A DNA stretch of 64,000 nt, from assembly GCA_965658965.1 (NCBI GenBank), contig CBFHVV010000004.1, positions 1-64,000 of the forward strand, in the 5' to 3' direction. Below the pieces are notes generated by a model, which searched no databases, was not told where the DNA came from, and saw nothing but the letters and a program-made list of their open reading frames with translations. A program made the position numbers and the translations under genes. This DNA comes from Croceimicrobium sp965658965. Its GTDB lineage: Bacteria > Bacteroidota > Bacteroidia > Flavobacteriales > Schleiferiaceae. This document shows positions 46,971-56,062 of this stretch, one piece after another (the stretch's first letter is position 1; every line of letters begins with the position of its first letter).

Positions 46971-48413
46971 ATGTTTACCAATAAATATATCAAGATTTTA
47001 CTATTGGGCTTATCTGCCCTGAGCCTTTATAACTGTAAAGGGCCAACTTTATTAGAAAAGCCAAAAGGCGACCTTATGCCCGATAGCTTTACTAAACAGC
47101 AAGAAAAGGTTGATAGCACTAATGCTGCTCAGCTAAATTGGCAAGAGTATTTTAATGACCCGGTGCTAATCTCCCTGATAGATACTGCTCTGAAGAACAA
47201 TCAAGAGTTAAATATTAGTTTGCAAGAGATTGCCATCGGGAAAAATGAAATCTTAGCCCGAAGAGGAGAGTATCTGCCTTTTGTAGGTCTAAATGCTGGG
47301 GCAGGTTTAGATAAGCCTGGCCGCTACACCAGCAAGGGAGCTAATGATGCTAACACCGAAATCGCTCCAGGAATAGCTACTCCAGACCCTTTAGGTGATT
47401 TTTACTTTGGGGCCTTTGCTAGCTGGGAAATAGATATTTGGTCGAAATTACATAATGCTAAAGATGCAGCCGCTAAGCGGTATTTGGCTAGTATTGAGGC
47501 TCAACGCTACCTAGTTACCAATTTGGTGGCTGAAATTGCTAAAGATTATTACGAGCTCATTGTATTAGATCGTCAGTTAGAAATAGTAGATCAAAATATT
47601 GCTTTACAAAGTGCTGCCTATCGTACCGTAAAACTGCAAAAAGCCTCATCTAAGGTAACTGAACTTGCCGTGAAGCGCTTTGAGGCTCAACTTTTAAATA
47701 CTAAAAGTTTACAGTTTTCCATCAAGCAGAGTATTACTGAAACGAGTAATCATCTTAATTTCTTATTAGGCCGTTACCCTCAGGAAATACCGCGGAATGC
47801 TACTTCTTTGGATCTCATCCTACCCGATACCATTTATGCTGGATTACCCGCTCAACTATTGGCTAATCGTCCAGACATTAGGGCCGCCGAAAATAAAGTG
47901 GCCGCAGCTAAATTAGACCTTAAGGTAGCGAAAGCAAATTTCTACCCTAGCCTAGACCTTAGTGCGGGCTTGGGTTATCAGGCATTTAAACCCAGTTTTC
48001 TACTCACTAGCCCCCAGTCATTACTGTATAATTTCGCGGGCGATTTAGGCGCTCCGCTCATTAACCGGAGAGCTATAAAATCGGCCTACTACAATGCCAA
48101 TGCTAAACAAATTCAGGCACTTTACGAGTACGAAGCTTGTTTATTGCAAGCCTATGTTGAGGTGGTTAATGAGCTGAGCAGGATTCAAAACTTACAATCT
48201 ACCTATCAGCTTAAAAGTGAAGAAGTTTCAGCCCTTATGGCATCAGTAAAAATATCCAACAATCTTTTTCAATCAGCTCGTGCCGATTATATGGAGGTTT
48301 TACTAACGCAAGGTGAAGCTTTAGAAACACGTTTCGAATTAATTGAAACTAAAAAACAACAGATTGGTGCAATGGTAAATATTTACCGCGCTTTAGGTGG
48401 AGGTTGGAGATAA
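46971..48413 (+). CDS. outer-membrane efflux channel lipoprotein (TolC/NodT family)
   Basis: 480 residues with lipobox LYNC (Cys ~23). 'DLNWQEYFNDPVLISLIDTALKNNQELNISLQEI' type sequence and LLANRPDIRAAENKVAAAKLDLKVAKANFYPSLDLSAG identify an OEP/NodT channel: two internal repeats of coiled-coil helices and beta-strands that trimerise to cross the outer membrane and periplasm. Starts 10 bases after the pump gene; the operon then ends in a terminator (48451-48481). Confidence 0.94.
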   Translation: MFTNKYIKILLLGLSALSLYNCKGPTLLEKPKGDLMPDSFTKQQEKVDSTNAAQLNWQEYFNDPVLISLIDTALKNNQELNISLQEIAIGKNEILARRGEYLPFVGLNAGAGLDKPGRYTSKGANDANTEIAPGIATPDPLGDFYFGAFASWEIDIWSKLHNAKDAAAKRYLASIEAQRYLVTNLVAEIAKDYYELIVLDRQLEIVDQNIALQSAAYRTVKLQKASSKVTELAVKRFEAQLLNTKSLQFSIKQSITETSNHLNFLLGRYPQEIPRNATSLDLILPDTIYAGLPAQLLANRPDIRAAENKVAAAKLDLKVAKANFYPSLDLSAGLGYQAFKPSFLLTSPQSLLYNFAGDLGAPLINRRAIKSAYYNANAKQIQALYEYEACLLQAYVEVVNELSRIQNLQSTYQLKSEEVSALMASVKISNNLFQSARADYMEVLLTQGEALETRFELIETKKQQIGAMVNIYRALGGGWR

Positions 48414-48450
48414 AAAAACGTAAATAAATCTTTTTTAGGGTTTTGTTTAG

Positions 48451-48481
48451 AAAGGGGAGGCTTAGGGTCTCCCTTTTCTTT
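48451..48481 (+). terminator. intrinsic terminator of the efflux operon
   Basis: AAAGGGGAG / CTCCCTTTT (one G-U pair) around GCTTAGGGT, followed by CTTTAC; 37 bases past the channel stop. Confidence 0.75.
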
Positions 48482-48616
48482 ACATTCGTTATATATACAC
48501 TGCTCTTAGCTCTTAAACTGCTAAAAGCCTGTAGAAGCAAAGCCCGTAAGATTTGGCTCTTTATTTTAAACCATCTTATTTCCAAGCCTTAATCACCCTT
48601 TAGCAACTGAATATAA

Positions 48617-49312
48617 ATGAGCGAAGCACTCAAAAAAATCGTACTATTCTTTTTCCTTGGCCTAGGTTTTTTAGACCCTCTAAATGGGCAGGTTTTAAAC
48701 CTACAAGTAGGTGGTGTTCACTCTAGACTAAGTTGGTCCGTGATGGATATCCCTAATCAAGCTCCTATAACTGGAGTTGACGAAACAGTGTATGAGGAGC
48801 CCCTAATTGGACCCTCTTTCTTTCTGGGCGTAGATTATTTTGAACACAAATACTTTGGGCTATCTACCAATTTGGGCTATCTCCAAAAGGGCGGGAAATA
48901 TACCAAGGATATTTTTTTTTCAATCACTGAAGAAAAAGCGCTGCTGCATTACTTATCTTTTAATCAATGCATAGACTTAAAACTTCCTCTCAATAAAACG
49001 GCTACCGCTTTTATTCGAATTGGGCCCCGCATCGACTACTTAGGGTCGACTGAAGGAGACATAATATCAAATCTTAGCGGCCCTTACTCTGGGGAGCTAA
49101 AAAACCTAATGTATGGCCTAATTTTCGGTGCAGGATATAGGTATAATTTAAATAAACTACAGCTCGGACTGCGCTTAGATTATTATCAGAACTTTAGCGA
49201 TATAGCAAATTATACTTTTAGCAGAAAAAATGCGGTGCTTGGTTATGGGGAAGGTTCTTTAAAAGACTTTAGCTTTAATTTAAATCTAAGCTTAGGCTAT
49301 TCACTCTTATAA
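48617..49312 (+). CDS. outer-membrane beta-barrel protein (PorT-like)
   Basis: 231 residues with a signal peptide (...FFFLGLGFLDPLNGQ, cut near 24). The rest consists of alternating hydrophobic/polar strands with frequent Gly/Tyr turns (GVDYFEHKYFGLSTNLGYLQKGG, GAGYRYNLNKLQLGLRLDYYQNFSD) and ends in a hydrophobic SLGYSLL, typical of 8-stranded outer-membrane barrels of the PorT type. This fold is common in Bacteroidota and gives no specific function. Probably a lone gene. Confidence 0.8.
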   Translation: MSEALKKIVLFFFLGLGFLDPLNGQVLNLQVGGVHSRLSWSVMDIPNQAPITGVDETVYEEPLIGPSFFLGVDYFEHKYFGLSTNLGYLQKGGKYTKDIFFSITEEKALLHYLSFNQCIDLKLPLNKTATAFIRIGPRIDYLGSTEGDIISNLSGPYSGELKNLMYGLIFGAGYRYNLNKLQLGLRLDYYQNFSDIANYTFSRKNAVLGYGEGSLKDFSFNLNLSLGYSLL

Positions 49313-49454
49313 AAACTCAATAATTCTTTTTATCTGCTCGCTTAGAAAACAAAGATTTAGTAGGCCTAAAAAAAACATTCCACTGTTTTTCACGTGTATA
49401 GCTTAGGCCCTTTTTGTTAATTTGTAATAATGAGCCCTTGTAAAAAGATGTGGA

Positions 49455-50141
49455 ATGTTTAATTATCTGTACTTGATCGTGTTTTGCCTTATTTCTGTGC
49501 AAGTACAGGATACAAGCCTTGCAACTGAAAAGCAACAATCTGCGAATGTCAGTCTTAGGGATACCAGTTTAAGCCTCCACTTTGAAAACGTTGAAAGTGA
49601 AAAAATAAAAAACAGCTTTAAAAAAGTAATCTTACGCTACCGTGAACTGCACGATTGCGAAATCACCTTAGTACAAGGCCCTTTAAAATCTTCTACCATG
49701 CAGGCACAGCCCTTAATTAGGCTGGCTAATATTTTTGGAAGAACTAATAAGTACCGTGTAAAGCTTGCTAAAATGGTACGCGATAGTAGAGAAATAAAAG
49801 TAGCCGATGTTCCAGCAGATGTGTTAACGGGCTGGTTTGCCCACGAACTGGGTCACCTAGTTGATTATCGTCCCAACAATAATTTTCAAATGGTATTGTA
49901 CGGTTTTCGCTACCTAATTTCCGACAGCTTTAAAACCAAAAAGGAACACGCTGCCGATCAGATTGCCATTTCCCATGGTTTTAGAAAAGAACTAATTGCC
50001 ACCAAGCGCTTTATTTTAGAAAACGAACTCGTGGGTGAAGATTACAAAGCTAAAATTCGTCGCTACTATATGCCCATAAAAGACGTAGAAGTATGGCAGC
50101 ACGAAGAAGCCCCCGGTAGTCCCGATGCTGATTTTGAGTAA
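49455..50141 (+). CDS. small exported HExxH protein, putative zinc metallopeptidase
   Basis: 228 residues. The start MFNYLYLIVFCLISVQVQ looks like a signal peptide. The centre has a zincin signature, WFAHELGHLVDY (~133-144; HExxH), followed ~35 residues later by KKEHAADQIAISHG, where the Glu/Asp could be the third zinc ligand. No recognised domain otherwise. I infer a small periplasmic zinc-dependent peptidase; family not named. An AraC/TPR regulator lies convergent 24 bases downstream. Confidence 0.68.
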   Translation: MFNYLYLIVFCLISVQVQDTSLATEKQQSANVSLRDTSLSLHFENVESEKIKNSFKKVILRYRELHDCEITLVQGPLKSSTMQAQPLIRLANIFGRTNKYRVKLAKMVRDSREIKVADVPADVLTGWFAHELGHLVDYRPNNNFQMVLYGFRYLISDSFKTKKEHAADQIAISHGFRKELIATKRFILENELVGEDYKAKIRRYYMPIKDVEVWQHEEAPGSPDADFE

Positions 50142-50165
50142 TCTAAAAATAAAACCTTAAGAAGC

Positions 50166-52217
50166 TTAAATCAAGCCTTCCGCCTGCAGTTTTTCTCTTG
50201 TTTTTTGATGATCTTCCCAAAAACGATTTTTAATTTCTTGGATAAGCTTTTGGTACTTTGGCAACTTTTGCAAAGAGTCCATAAGGGGGTCTGTCTCTAA
50301 AAGCAAAAACCAATATTGAAAATTATGCTGTGTGGAGAATTCCTCTAACTCCCTTAGAGCCAAGTCGTTTTTTTGCTCATAGGCATACTTCACCGCAAGG
50401 TTCGCACTTTTGTAAATCGATTCATCTTGCGCACAGTAATCAGAGTAGGACTTCATCAAGCGCTGAGCCTCTTTTGGTTTACCCATACTGCGATAGAGAA
50501 AGGCTATTTTAACATCCTCATGGTGGTAGAGGCTTAAATTTTGCTGTTCTCGTCTTTGGACTAGTTTTTCAAAATAGAAATAAGCACTATCGAACTTTCT
50601 TTGGGCGTAAAAGACCTTGGCTAAATCTTGCAATATATCTATTCGGCTGGTATCCTTTTGCCACTCCTTTTTTAATAAGTTTTGAGTACGTAACCAATTG
50701 CCATCTTGCGCCAAGCGAATAAAGATTTTTAAATGTGGTGCGTAGTAATTTCCTGGGTCATAAGCTAAAGAACGATTTACAAAATCATAAGCTTCTTTAA
50801 AAAAGCCCGCCTGCACCAAGGCATTACTAAGCTGTAAAAAACTGTAACTATTCGTAATGGAGTCTTTGGCCATCACCTCTAGCTGGGTTCCCTTTAAAGC
50901 ATATTGCAAATACTTAGCAGTATTGGGCACACGATGAGCATGGAAGTCAGAAAGCATTTGTATGGCCGAGGCGGAGTTCGGGTTGTACTCGAGGGCCTTT
51001 TCTAAATGCGGCAGTGCCAGTCGATACTCCTTATTTTGGAGATAATACAATCCTTTCGCAATTAAACTAATGTCCGATTTTGAATCGTAAAGAAGCGCCT
51101 TATCCGCATAGCGGTTTAGCTCCTTTAAATACTGCTTATCCTGCTGAAAAAGGTCTAAAAAATAATAAGCAATGGCGGTATGCGCATAGGCCAAGGCAAA
51201 TTGATCATCGTAAACAAGGGCCTGGTCAAAAAGAGCAATCGCCTTCTCTAGGCCTTCTTTAGAGCGCGTGTAATAAGGCTCTAAGGCTTGAAGATAAAAA
51301 TCGTAGGCCTCCAAACTTTGCGTGGGTCTCTTTTCAATTAACTTACGTTCTATTGGAGTCACAAAAGCGCTTATGGCCTTAGATATTTCACGCGCTACAT
51401 CGTTCTGAATCTCAAAAATATCGTTTACCTCGCGTTTATACTGTTGCGTCCATACCTGCCGATCTGCGGAAGCGTCGATTAACTGAATATTCAACATCAC
51501 CTTGTCGCCCACCTTTTGGCCACTACCTTCCACCAAGTAATTTACATTTAACTCCTTGGCTATTTCAAGAATGGACTTGCCCGAATTGCGATATTTCTCG
51601 GCCGAGGTTCGACTAATAACGCGCAGGTCTTTAATCTTTTGCAAATTACTCAAGGTAGATTCCATCAAACCATTTACAAAGTAAAGATTGCTGGAATCGC
51701 TACTTTCATTTTTAAAGGGCAATACGGCTATGGACTTTTCCAATACCTTTTCTGTGCTAGATGAGCGGGGATAAAAAATCAGGCTAGCCATTACTCCTAA
51801 AATTATTACTGAAGCGACTAAGAGCCACTTCCGCGATTTTTTAGGCGCTTCTTGCAATGGCTCCTCCTCTACCTGGCTAGCTGTTTTTCCTAGTTCCCCG
51901 GGAGGAAAACCATACTCTTCGCGAAAGCATTTAATAAAGTACGAAACACTGCCAAAACCTACTTGATAGGAAACCTCTGATACCGTTAAAGAAGACTCTT
52001 GCAAAAGCGCCATAGCTTTTTTAAGGCGCAGTTTGCGGATAAACTGACTGGCCGATAGCTCTGTTTCATTTTTAATTTTGCGTAGCAGACTAGAACGACT
52101 CATATTCATGCGCGCTGCTAGTTCAGAAACACCAAAGTTTTCATCCGAGGCATTTTCGAGTACCAAGCTTTCCGCTTGCTCAATAAATTTCTTAGTACTA
52201 TTTGGAGCTTCTGCCAT
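50166..52217 (-). CDS. AraC-type regulator with TM, TolB-like and TPR sensor domains
   Basis: 683 residues. Unusual order: an AraC HTH at the N-terminus (~10-110: FGVSELAARMNMSRSSLLRKI... EVSYQVGFGSVSYFIKCFREEYG), one membrane helix (~130-150), a TolB-like domain (~158-285: SIAVLPFKNESSD... VNYLVEGSGQKVGDKVMLNIQLID), then about ten TPR-like units (~300-660). The C-terminal part would be periplasmic and could sense a protein or peptide, with DNA-binding at the inner membrane. It diverges from the ankyrin/acyltransferase pair, the likely target. This class is common in Bacteroidota. Confidence 0.9.
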   Translation of the reverse strand: MAEAPNSTKKFIEQAESLVLENASDENFGVSELAARMNMSRSSLLRKIKNETELSASQFIRKLRLKKAMALLQESSLTVSEVSYQVGFGSVSYFIKCFREEYGFPPGELGKTASQVEEEPLQEAPKKSRKWLLVASVIILGVMASLIFYPRSSSTEKVLEKSIAVLPFKNESSDSSNLYFVNGLMESTLSNLQKIKDLRVISRTSAEKYRNSGKSILEIAKELNVNYLVEGSGQKVGDKVMLNIQLIDASADRQVWTQQYKREVNDIFEIQNDVAREISKAISAFVTPIERKLIEKRPTQSLEAYDFYLQALEPYYTRSKEGLEKAIALFDQALVYDDQFALAYAHTAIAYYFLDLFQQDKQYLKELNRYADKALLYDSKSDISLIAKGLYYLQNKEYRLALPHLEKALEYNPNSASAIQMLSDFHAHRVPNTAKYLQYALKGTQLEVMAKDSITNSYSFLQLSNALVQAGFFKEAYDFVNRSLAYDPGNYYAPHLKIFIRLAQDGNWLRTQNLLKKEWQKDTSRIDILQDLAKVFYAQRKFDSAYFYFEKLVQRREQQNLSLYHHEDVKIAFLYRSMGKPKEAQRLMKSYSDYCAQDESIYKSANLAVKYAYEQKNDLALRELEEFSTQHNFQYWFLLLETDPLMDSLQKLPKYQKLIQEIKNRFWEDHQKTREKLQAEGLI

Positions 52218-52431
52218 GGTGATCTTCTAATTTCAAAATTAGAATTATTCGCTCTAGCAGGAGTCAAATCATTGGTATAAAAAATATTTGGCAAGGATGA
52301 ATGCCGCATAATTTACACTTCTGCGCCATAATTTTCATCCACTTTACAAAGTTTATAAATACTGCTTCATGCCTTACAGGCTTTACTGGCTGGGCTAAAC
52401 GACTTTTGCTGAAACACTAAAAATTAGAATT

Positions 52432-53001
52432 ATGAAAACCTTCGTCACGAACAAAGTACAAACAATCTTTAGCCTAGTATTTCTCGCCTGGGTACTTCCT
52501 GCCTGCTCGCAAAATGCAAATAGTCAATCGGATTCTAGTCTTACCAAGCCTTCTGTAGATTTGCATACGGCAGTATTATACAACAACCTTATTGCCGTAA
52601 AGGAACACATTGCTTTTGGTACCGATCTTAACCAAAAAGAACCCATGGGTGGCTCTAGCCCCTTAATTAGCGCCGCCACTTTTAATAAAATGGCAATTGC
52701 CCAAGCATTAATTGATGCCGGTGCCGACCTCAGTATTCAAAACAATGATGGCACCACAGCACTACATGCCGCCGCATTTTTTGGACGGGTGGAAATTGTG
52801 CAAATGCTAATAGACGCTAAGGCAGATAAATCGGTGAAAAATAATTATGGAGCCACCGCTCAAGAATCTATTAGCGGACCCTTTACCGAGGTAAAACCTA
52901 TTTACGAAATGCTGCAGCAGCAATTAGGCCCTTTGGGTTTAGAGCTAGATTTTACTGAACTCCAAGCAAGCCGACCAGTAATTGCCATAATGCTTCAATA
53001 A
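52432..53001 (+). CDS. ankyrin-repeat lipoprotein
   Basis: 189 residues with lipobox VLPAC (Cys ~26; MKTF...VFLAWVLPACSQ). Residues ~45-150 are ankyrin repeats (DLHTAVLYNNLIAVKEHIAFGTDLN, PLISAATFNKMAIAQALIDAGADL, TALHAAAFFGRVEIVQMLIDAKAD), a protein-binding scaffold. Exported ankyrin proteins occur in Bacteroidota envelopes. Its stop is 2 bases from the start of the acyltransferase gene, so the two are likely co-expressed; it may assist or regulate that enzyme. Possible target of the divergent AraC/TPR regulator. Confidence 0.85.
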   Translation: MKTFVTNKVQTIFSLVFLAWVLPACSQNANSQSDSSLTKPSVDLHTAVLYNNLIAVKEHIAFGTDLNQKEPMGGSSPLISAATFNKMAIAQALIDAGADLSIQNNDGTTALHAAAFFGRVEIVQMLIDAKADKSVKNNYGATAQESISGPFTEVKPIYEMLQQQLGPLGLELDFTELQASRPVIAIMLQ

Positions 53002-53003
53002 TT

Positions 53004-54116
53004 ATGAAAAGTGCCACTAACGAAAGACGTTACGATATTGACTGGTTAAGGGTAATTGCTATTGCACTACTACTGGTTTATCACATTGCAATTATTTTTC
53101 AGCCATGGGCTATGTTTATCGGCTTTATTAGAAGTGAAGAATTATTAGAAGACCTGTGGCTGCCCATGACGATGTTAAATGTTTGGCGTATTCCATTGCT
53201 TTTTTATGTATCAGGAATGGGTGTTTACTTTGCCATGCGCAGTCGAAATGTAAAAGCTTTGCTTTTAGACCGCGCACGTAGAATTGGCCTACCTTATATC
53301 TTTGGTATTTTAGCAATTGCTCCGCTGCACTTTTTGGTTTTCCAATCTTATTATGGGCAGCAATTATCCTACCTAGCTCATCCCGCTCACCTATGGTTTT
53401 TAGGAAACCTGCTAATCTACATTTCTATCCTTTTTCCCTTATTCTTTTACCTCTTAAAAAGGGAAGAGGGTAAATTTAACATGGTACTTAAGCGCCTGAT
53501 GAAATCGCCCTTCGGGCCTATGTTAATATCTGTATTTTTTATCTTAGAAGTTCTAATAGTAAAACCACAAATATTTGCCCTGTACTCTCAAACACTGCAT
53601 GGCTATGCTAATGGGTTTCTCGCTTTCTTTTTCGGCTTTCTCATGGTGTATATCGGTCAAACTTTTTGGTCTACTATGCTAAAGTGGAAGTACTTATACC
53701 TTGGCTTGGCCCTCGCTATGTACCTCCTAAGGATAATTGCTTTTCAAGATTCTGCACCGCTATCCCTTGTGGCGGTTGAGTCAAATTTCTGGATATTCGG
53801 CATTTTTGGTCTAGCCTATCGTTATTTGAATAAGCCCAGTGCTATTCTAAGTTACCTCAGCAAAGCGGTATATCCGGTGTACATCATTCACATGTTTATC
53901 TTGTATTTGGGTGCGAAATTTATTTTACCACTCACGCTACCCATCTTTTTAAAATTCGTGCTGATAGTTGCTTTCACCCTTGCCACTTGCCTTTTTATTT
54001 ATGAGTTTATTCTTAAACGAATTCGTTTTCTCAGCATCCCATTTGGTATAAGCTGGAACCATAAAGCAAGCCCTTATAAGCAAGAAAAAACTCTCGCCAG
54101 AAAAAGTGACATTTAA
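53004..54116 (+). CDS. membrane acyltransferase (Acyl_transf_3 / OafA-like)
   Basis: 370 residues with about ten hydrophobic segments. The start RYDIDWLRVIAIALLLVYHIAIIF has the D-W-L-R ... H motif of acyltransferase-3 proteins, which move acetyl or other acyl groups onto sugars or lipids at the membrane. The substrate is unknown; there are no glycan-synthesis genes nearby. It directly follows the ankyrin lipoprotein gene. Downstream is a GC-rich dispersed repeat. Confidence 0.87.
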   Translation: MKSATNERRYDIDWLRVIAIALLLVYHIAIIFQPWAMFIGFIRSEELLEDLWLPMTMLNVWRIPLLFYVSGMGVYFAMRSRNVKALLLDRARRIGLPYIFGILAIAPLHFLVFQSYYGQQLSYLAHPAHLWFLGNLLIYISILFPLFFYLLKREEGKFNMVLKRLMKSPFGPMLISVFFILEVLIVKPQIFALYSQTLHGYANGFLAFFFGFLMVYIGQTFWSTMLKWKYLYLGLALAMYLLRIIAFQDSAPLSLVAVESNFWIFGIFGLAYRYLNKPSAILSYLSKAVYPVYIIHMFILYLGAKFILPLTLPIFLKFVLIVAFTLATCLFIYEFILKRIRFLSIPFGISWNHKASPYKQEKTLARKSDI

Positions 54117-54215
54117 TTTTTTGGGCCTGCCCCCAAGGGGTCGGGCTTTCCGCTGCAAGTTCTCGCTCGTGCCTCGCTGTGGGCTTTCCGCTGCTATCCC
54201 TCAGGCGGGGCTTTT
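54117..54215. repeat. dispersed GC-rich repeat, copy 1
   Basis: About 99 bases starting TTTTGGGCCTGCCCC, containing CTATCCCTCAGGCGGG and TGTGGGCTTTCCGCT, immediately after the acyltransferase stop. It nearly repeats 59045-59140. I recall similar repeats scattered through many Flavobacteriia genomes. It contains short inverted pairs and no frame. Confidence 0.8.
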
Positions 54216-54277
54216 ACTAGGAACTAAGCGTATCTTAAGCTGCTAAAAGAGCGGAAGATTGTAAAATAGCACCATTT

Positions 54278-55318
54278 ATGAAGACTAAAAAAATGCTACA
54301 AATTCTCTTTCCCCTTGGGGGAATAATATCTTTATTTTTTGTCCCTTGGATACTAGTAAAGGCCTGGTTTATGCCCTTGCCCGATACGGTGCAAGAACAG
54401 GTAAATCAAGCCCTCAATTATCATTTTGAAGGTGTAATTGTTTACATTGACCAATCTGCGCAAGCACCCCAATTTTACGCGGCTGGCTGGCATAATCGCG
54501 ATGAAAAAATACCCGCCGACCCGCGAGCACTCTTTAAAATTGCGAGTATTGGCAAACTCTACCATGCCGCGGCTATCACTAAATTGCTACACTCCCAGCA
54601 CTTGTCTTTAAACAAAAGTCTCGCCCATTATCTCCCAGAATTGAAAGGAAGAATTGATAATGCAGAGAACATCAGCTTAAGGATGCTGGTGCAGCATCGC
54701 AGTGGTATTCCAAACTTCACTGATAGTCCAGATTTCTGGTCCAAACCGCCTAGCAGTAGACAGGGCGCACTCGACCTCGTACTTGACTTAGCTGCTAACT
54801 TTAAGCCCGATCAAGATTATGAGTATTCTAATACTAATTTTCTCCTCTTAGAATTGATCATCGAGCGAGTTTTAGGCTATCCAAGCTTTCGATATATAAG
54901 TGAGGAAATTTTAGAACCTTTAAATCTGCATAACACCTTCGCCAGTCTTGAAAATGTGGATTTAAACCGTCTTATGAGTGGTTATTATGTAGGAGTAGAA
55001 AACGATATTAAAAGCACTAATTATGGCTCTATGATTGCTTCTGCGGAAGATGTGGGAGTTTTTATACGCGCCCTAAACGATGGTTCTTTATTTAAAGAAG
55101 GTGAGCAAGAAATATACTCTTCTATTTATGTGTACAATCACACCGGTTTAATTCCTGGCTATCAAAGTATTGCTAAATATCATCCTGAAATTGATGCGGT
55201 AATTATTCAGTTTACCAATACCACCGATTTTGAAGGCTATCATTGGAACCTCTCGGAAATCAACTATAATCGGATTGTGAAAATTGCGAAGAAAGGCGCT
55301 TCCGTAAAGCAAACCTAA
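54278..55318 (+). CDS. serine hydrolase (beta-lactamase class C / penicillin-binding-like)
   Basis: 346 residues with one N-terminal membrane helix (~12-30), so exported or anchored. Active-site SxxK: ASIGK (~87-91); Tyr motif YSN in DYEYSNTNF; 'MLVQHRSGIPNF' is the conserved region of this family. The K-T/H-x-G box is visible as HTGLIPG. Such proteins include esterases and peptidases, not only beta-lactamases; there is no reason to predict antibiotic resistance. Confidence 0.88.
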   Translation: MKTKKMLQILFPLGGIISLFFVPWILVKAWFMPLPDTVQEQVNQALNYHFEGVIVYIDQSAQAPQFYAAGWHNRDEKIPADPRALFKIASIGKLYHAAAITKLLHSQHLSLNKSLAHYLPELKGRIDNAENISLRMLVQHRSGIPNFTDSPDFWSKPPSSRQGALDLVLDLAANFKPDQDYEYSNTNFLLLELIIERVLGYPSFRYISEEILEPLNLHNTFASLENVDLNRLMSGYYVGVENDIKSTNYGSMIASAEDVGVFIRALNDGSLFKEGEQEIYSSIYVYNHTGLIPGYQSIAKYHPEIDAVIIQFTNTTDFEGYHWNLSEINYNRIVKIAKKGASVKQT

Positions 55319-55453
55319 ACATGCGCATGCTAGTGTAAAAAATGATTGCTTTTAGCTAAAGTAATTAGCTATAAAGGCTAGCTAAAAAGAGGCGGGGTTT
55401 GGAACAGGAAAAAAGGCGCAGAACTCTTTCTTCTTAATTATTGTTTCTTAAAC

Positions 55454-55840
55454 ATGGAAAATTATGCAATAGTCAAGGATTCGACCTTCCCCCTTATAAA
55501 CATTAAATTTACGGGTACTAAAAGTACCGATGAAAACTTTCAAGTCTATCTAGACCAAGTGAAAGCTTGCTATCAGAAAAAAGAAAAAATAGCTCTTATT
55601 TTTGACGCAAGCCATGCTAGCATACCTAGTTTTTCCCATCAAAAAATGCAAGCCAATTGGCTGAAAGAAAATGAAGAGTTAATGAAAACTTATTGTGTCG
55701 GTACGGCCTACATTATTCCCAATCCAGTTATTCGAGGCATACTAAAAATGATCTTTTCCCTTCAAAAACAACCTGTGCCTTACCGTATTTTTGAGAGAAA
55801 AGAAAAAGGCCTTGCTTGGTTAAGAGAAAGATTAATATAG
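55454..55840 (+). CDS. small protein, STAS/SpoIIAA-like fold suspected
   Basis: 128 residues, no signal peptide. 'IALIFDASHASIPSFSHQ' and 'GTAYIIPNPVIRGILKMIF' fit the strand-helix pattern of SpoIIAA-like/STAS proteins from Bacteroidota, with an ERKEKGLAWLRERL end. I do not recognise a precise family. Probably cytoplasmic. Isolated, with the next gene convergent and a terminator between. Confidence 0.6.
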   Translation: MENYAIVKDSTFPLINIKFTGTKSTDENFQVYLDQVKACYQKKEKIALIFDASHASIPSFSHQKMQANWLKENEELMKTYCVGTAYIIPNPVIRGILKMIFSLQKQPVPYRIFERKEKGLAWLRERLI

Positions 55841-55984
55841 CTATTAACAGGTTTTGCAATCAATCTCTTCTATCGAAGCAAGCGCAGACCTTACTTAAGT
55901 TAAGTTTAATCCGATCCCTTTTATAATTATCTACCAAGGCTCTCCCATTTTCCTGAATTTAGTCATTAATTTAAAAAAAAGAAA

Positions 55985-56020
55985 AGTCTCTTTCAAACAG
56001 TAAATAACTTGAAAGAGACT
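55985..56020 (-). terminator. intrinsic terminator of the 547-residue T9SS gene
   Basis: AGTCTCTTTCAA / TTGAAAGAGACT, a 12-bp stem with a 12-base loop; A-rich on the + side before it (T-run on minus), about 42 bases past the minus-strand stop at 56063. Confidence 0.75.
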
Positions 56021-56062
56021 CTCAAATAAGAGTGCTTCAATAAGACTCGATAGAAGCTAAAC

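Noticed and set aside
54278..55318. Antibiotic-resistance beta-lactamase
   Set aside because: The SxxK/YSN motifs only show the serine hydrolase family; the sequence context gives no support for a lactamase role.
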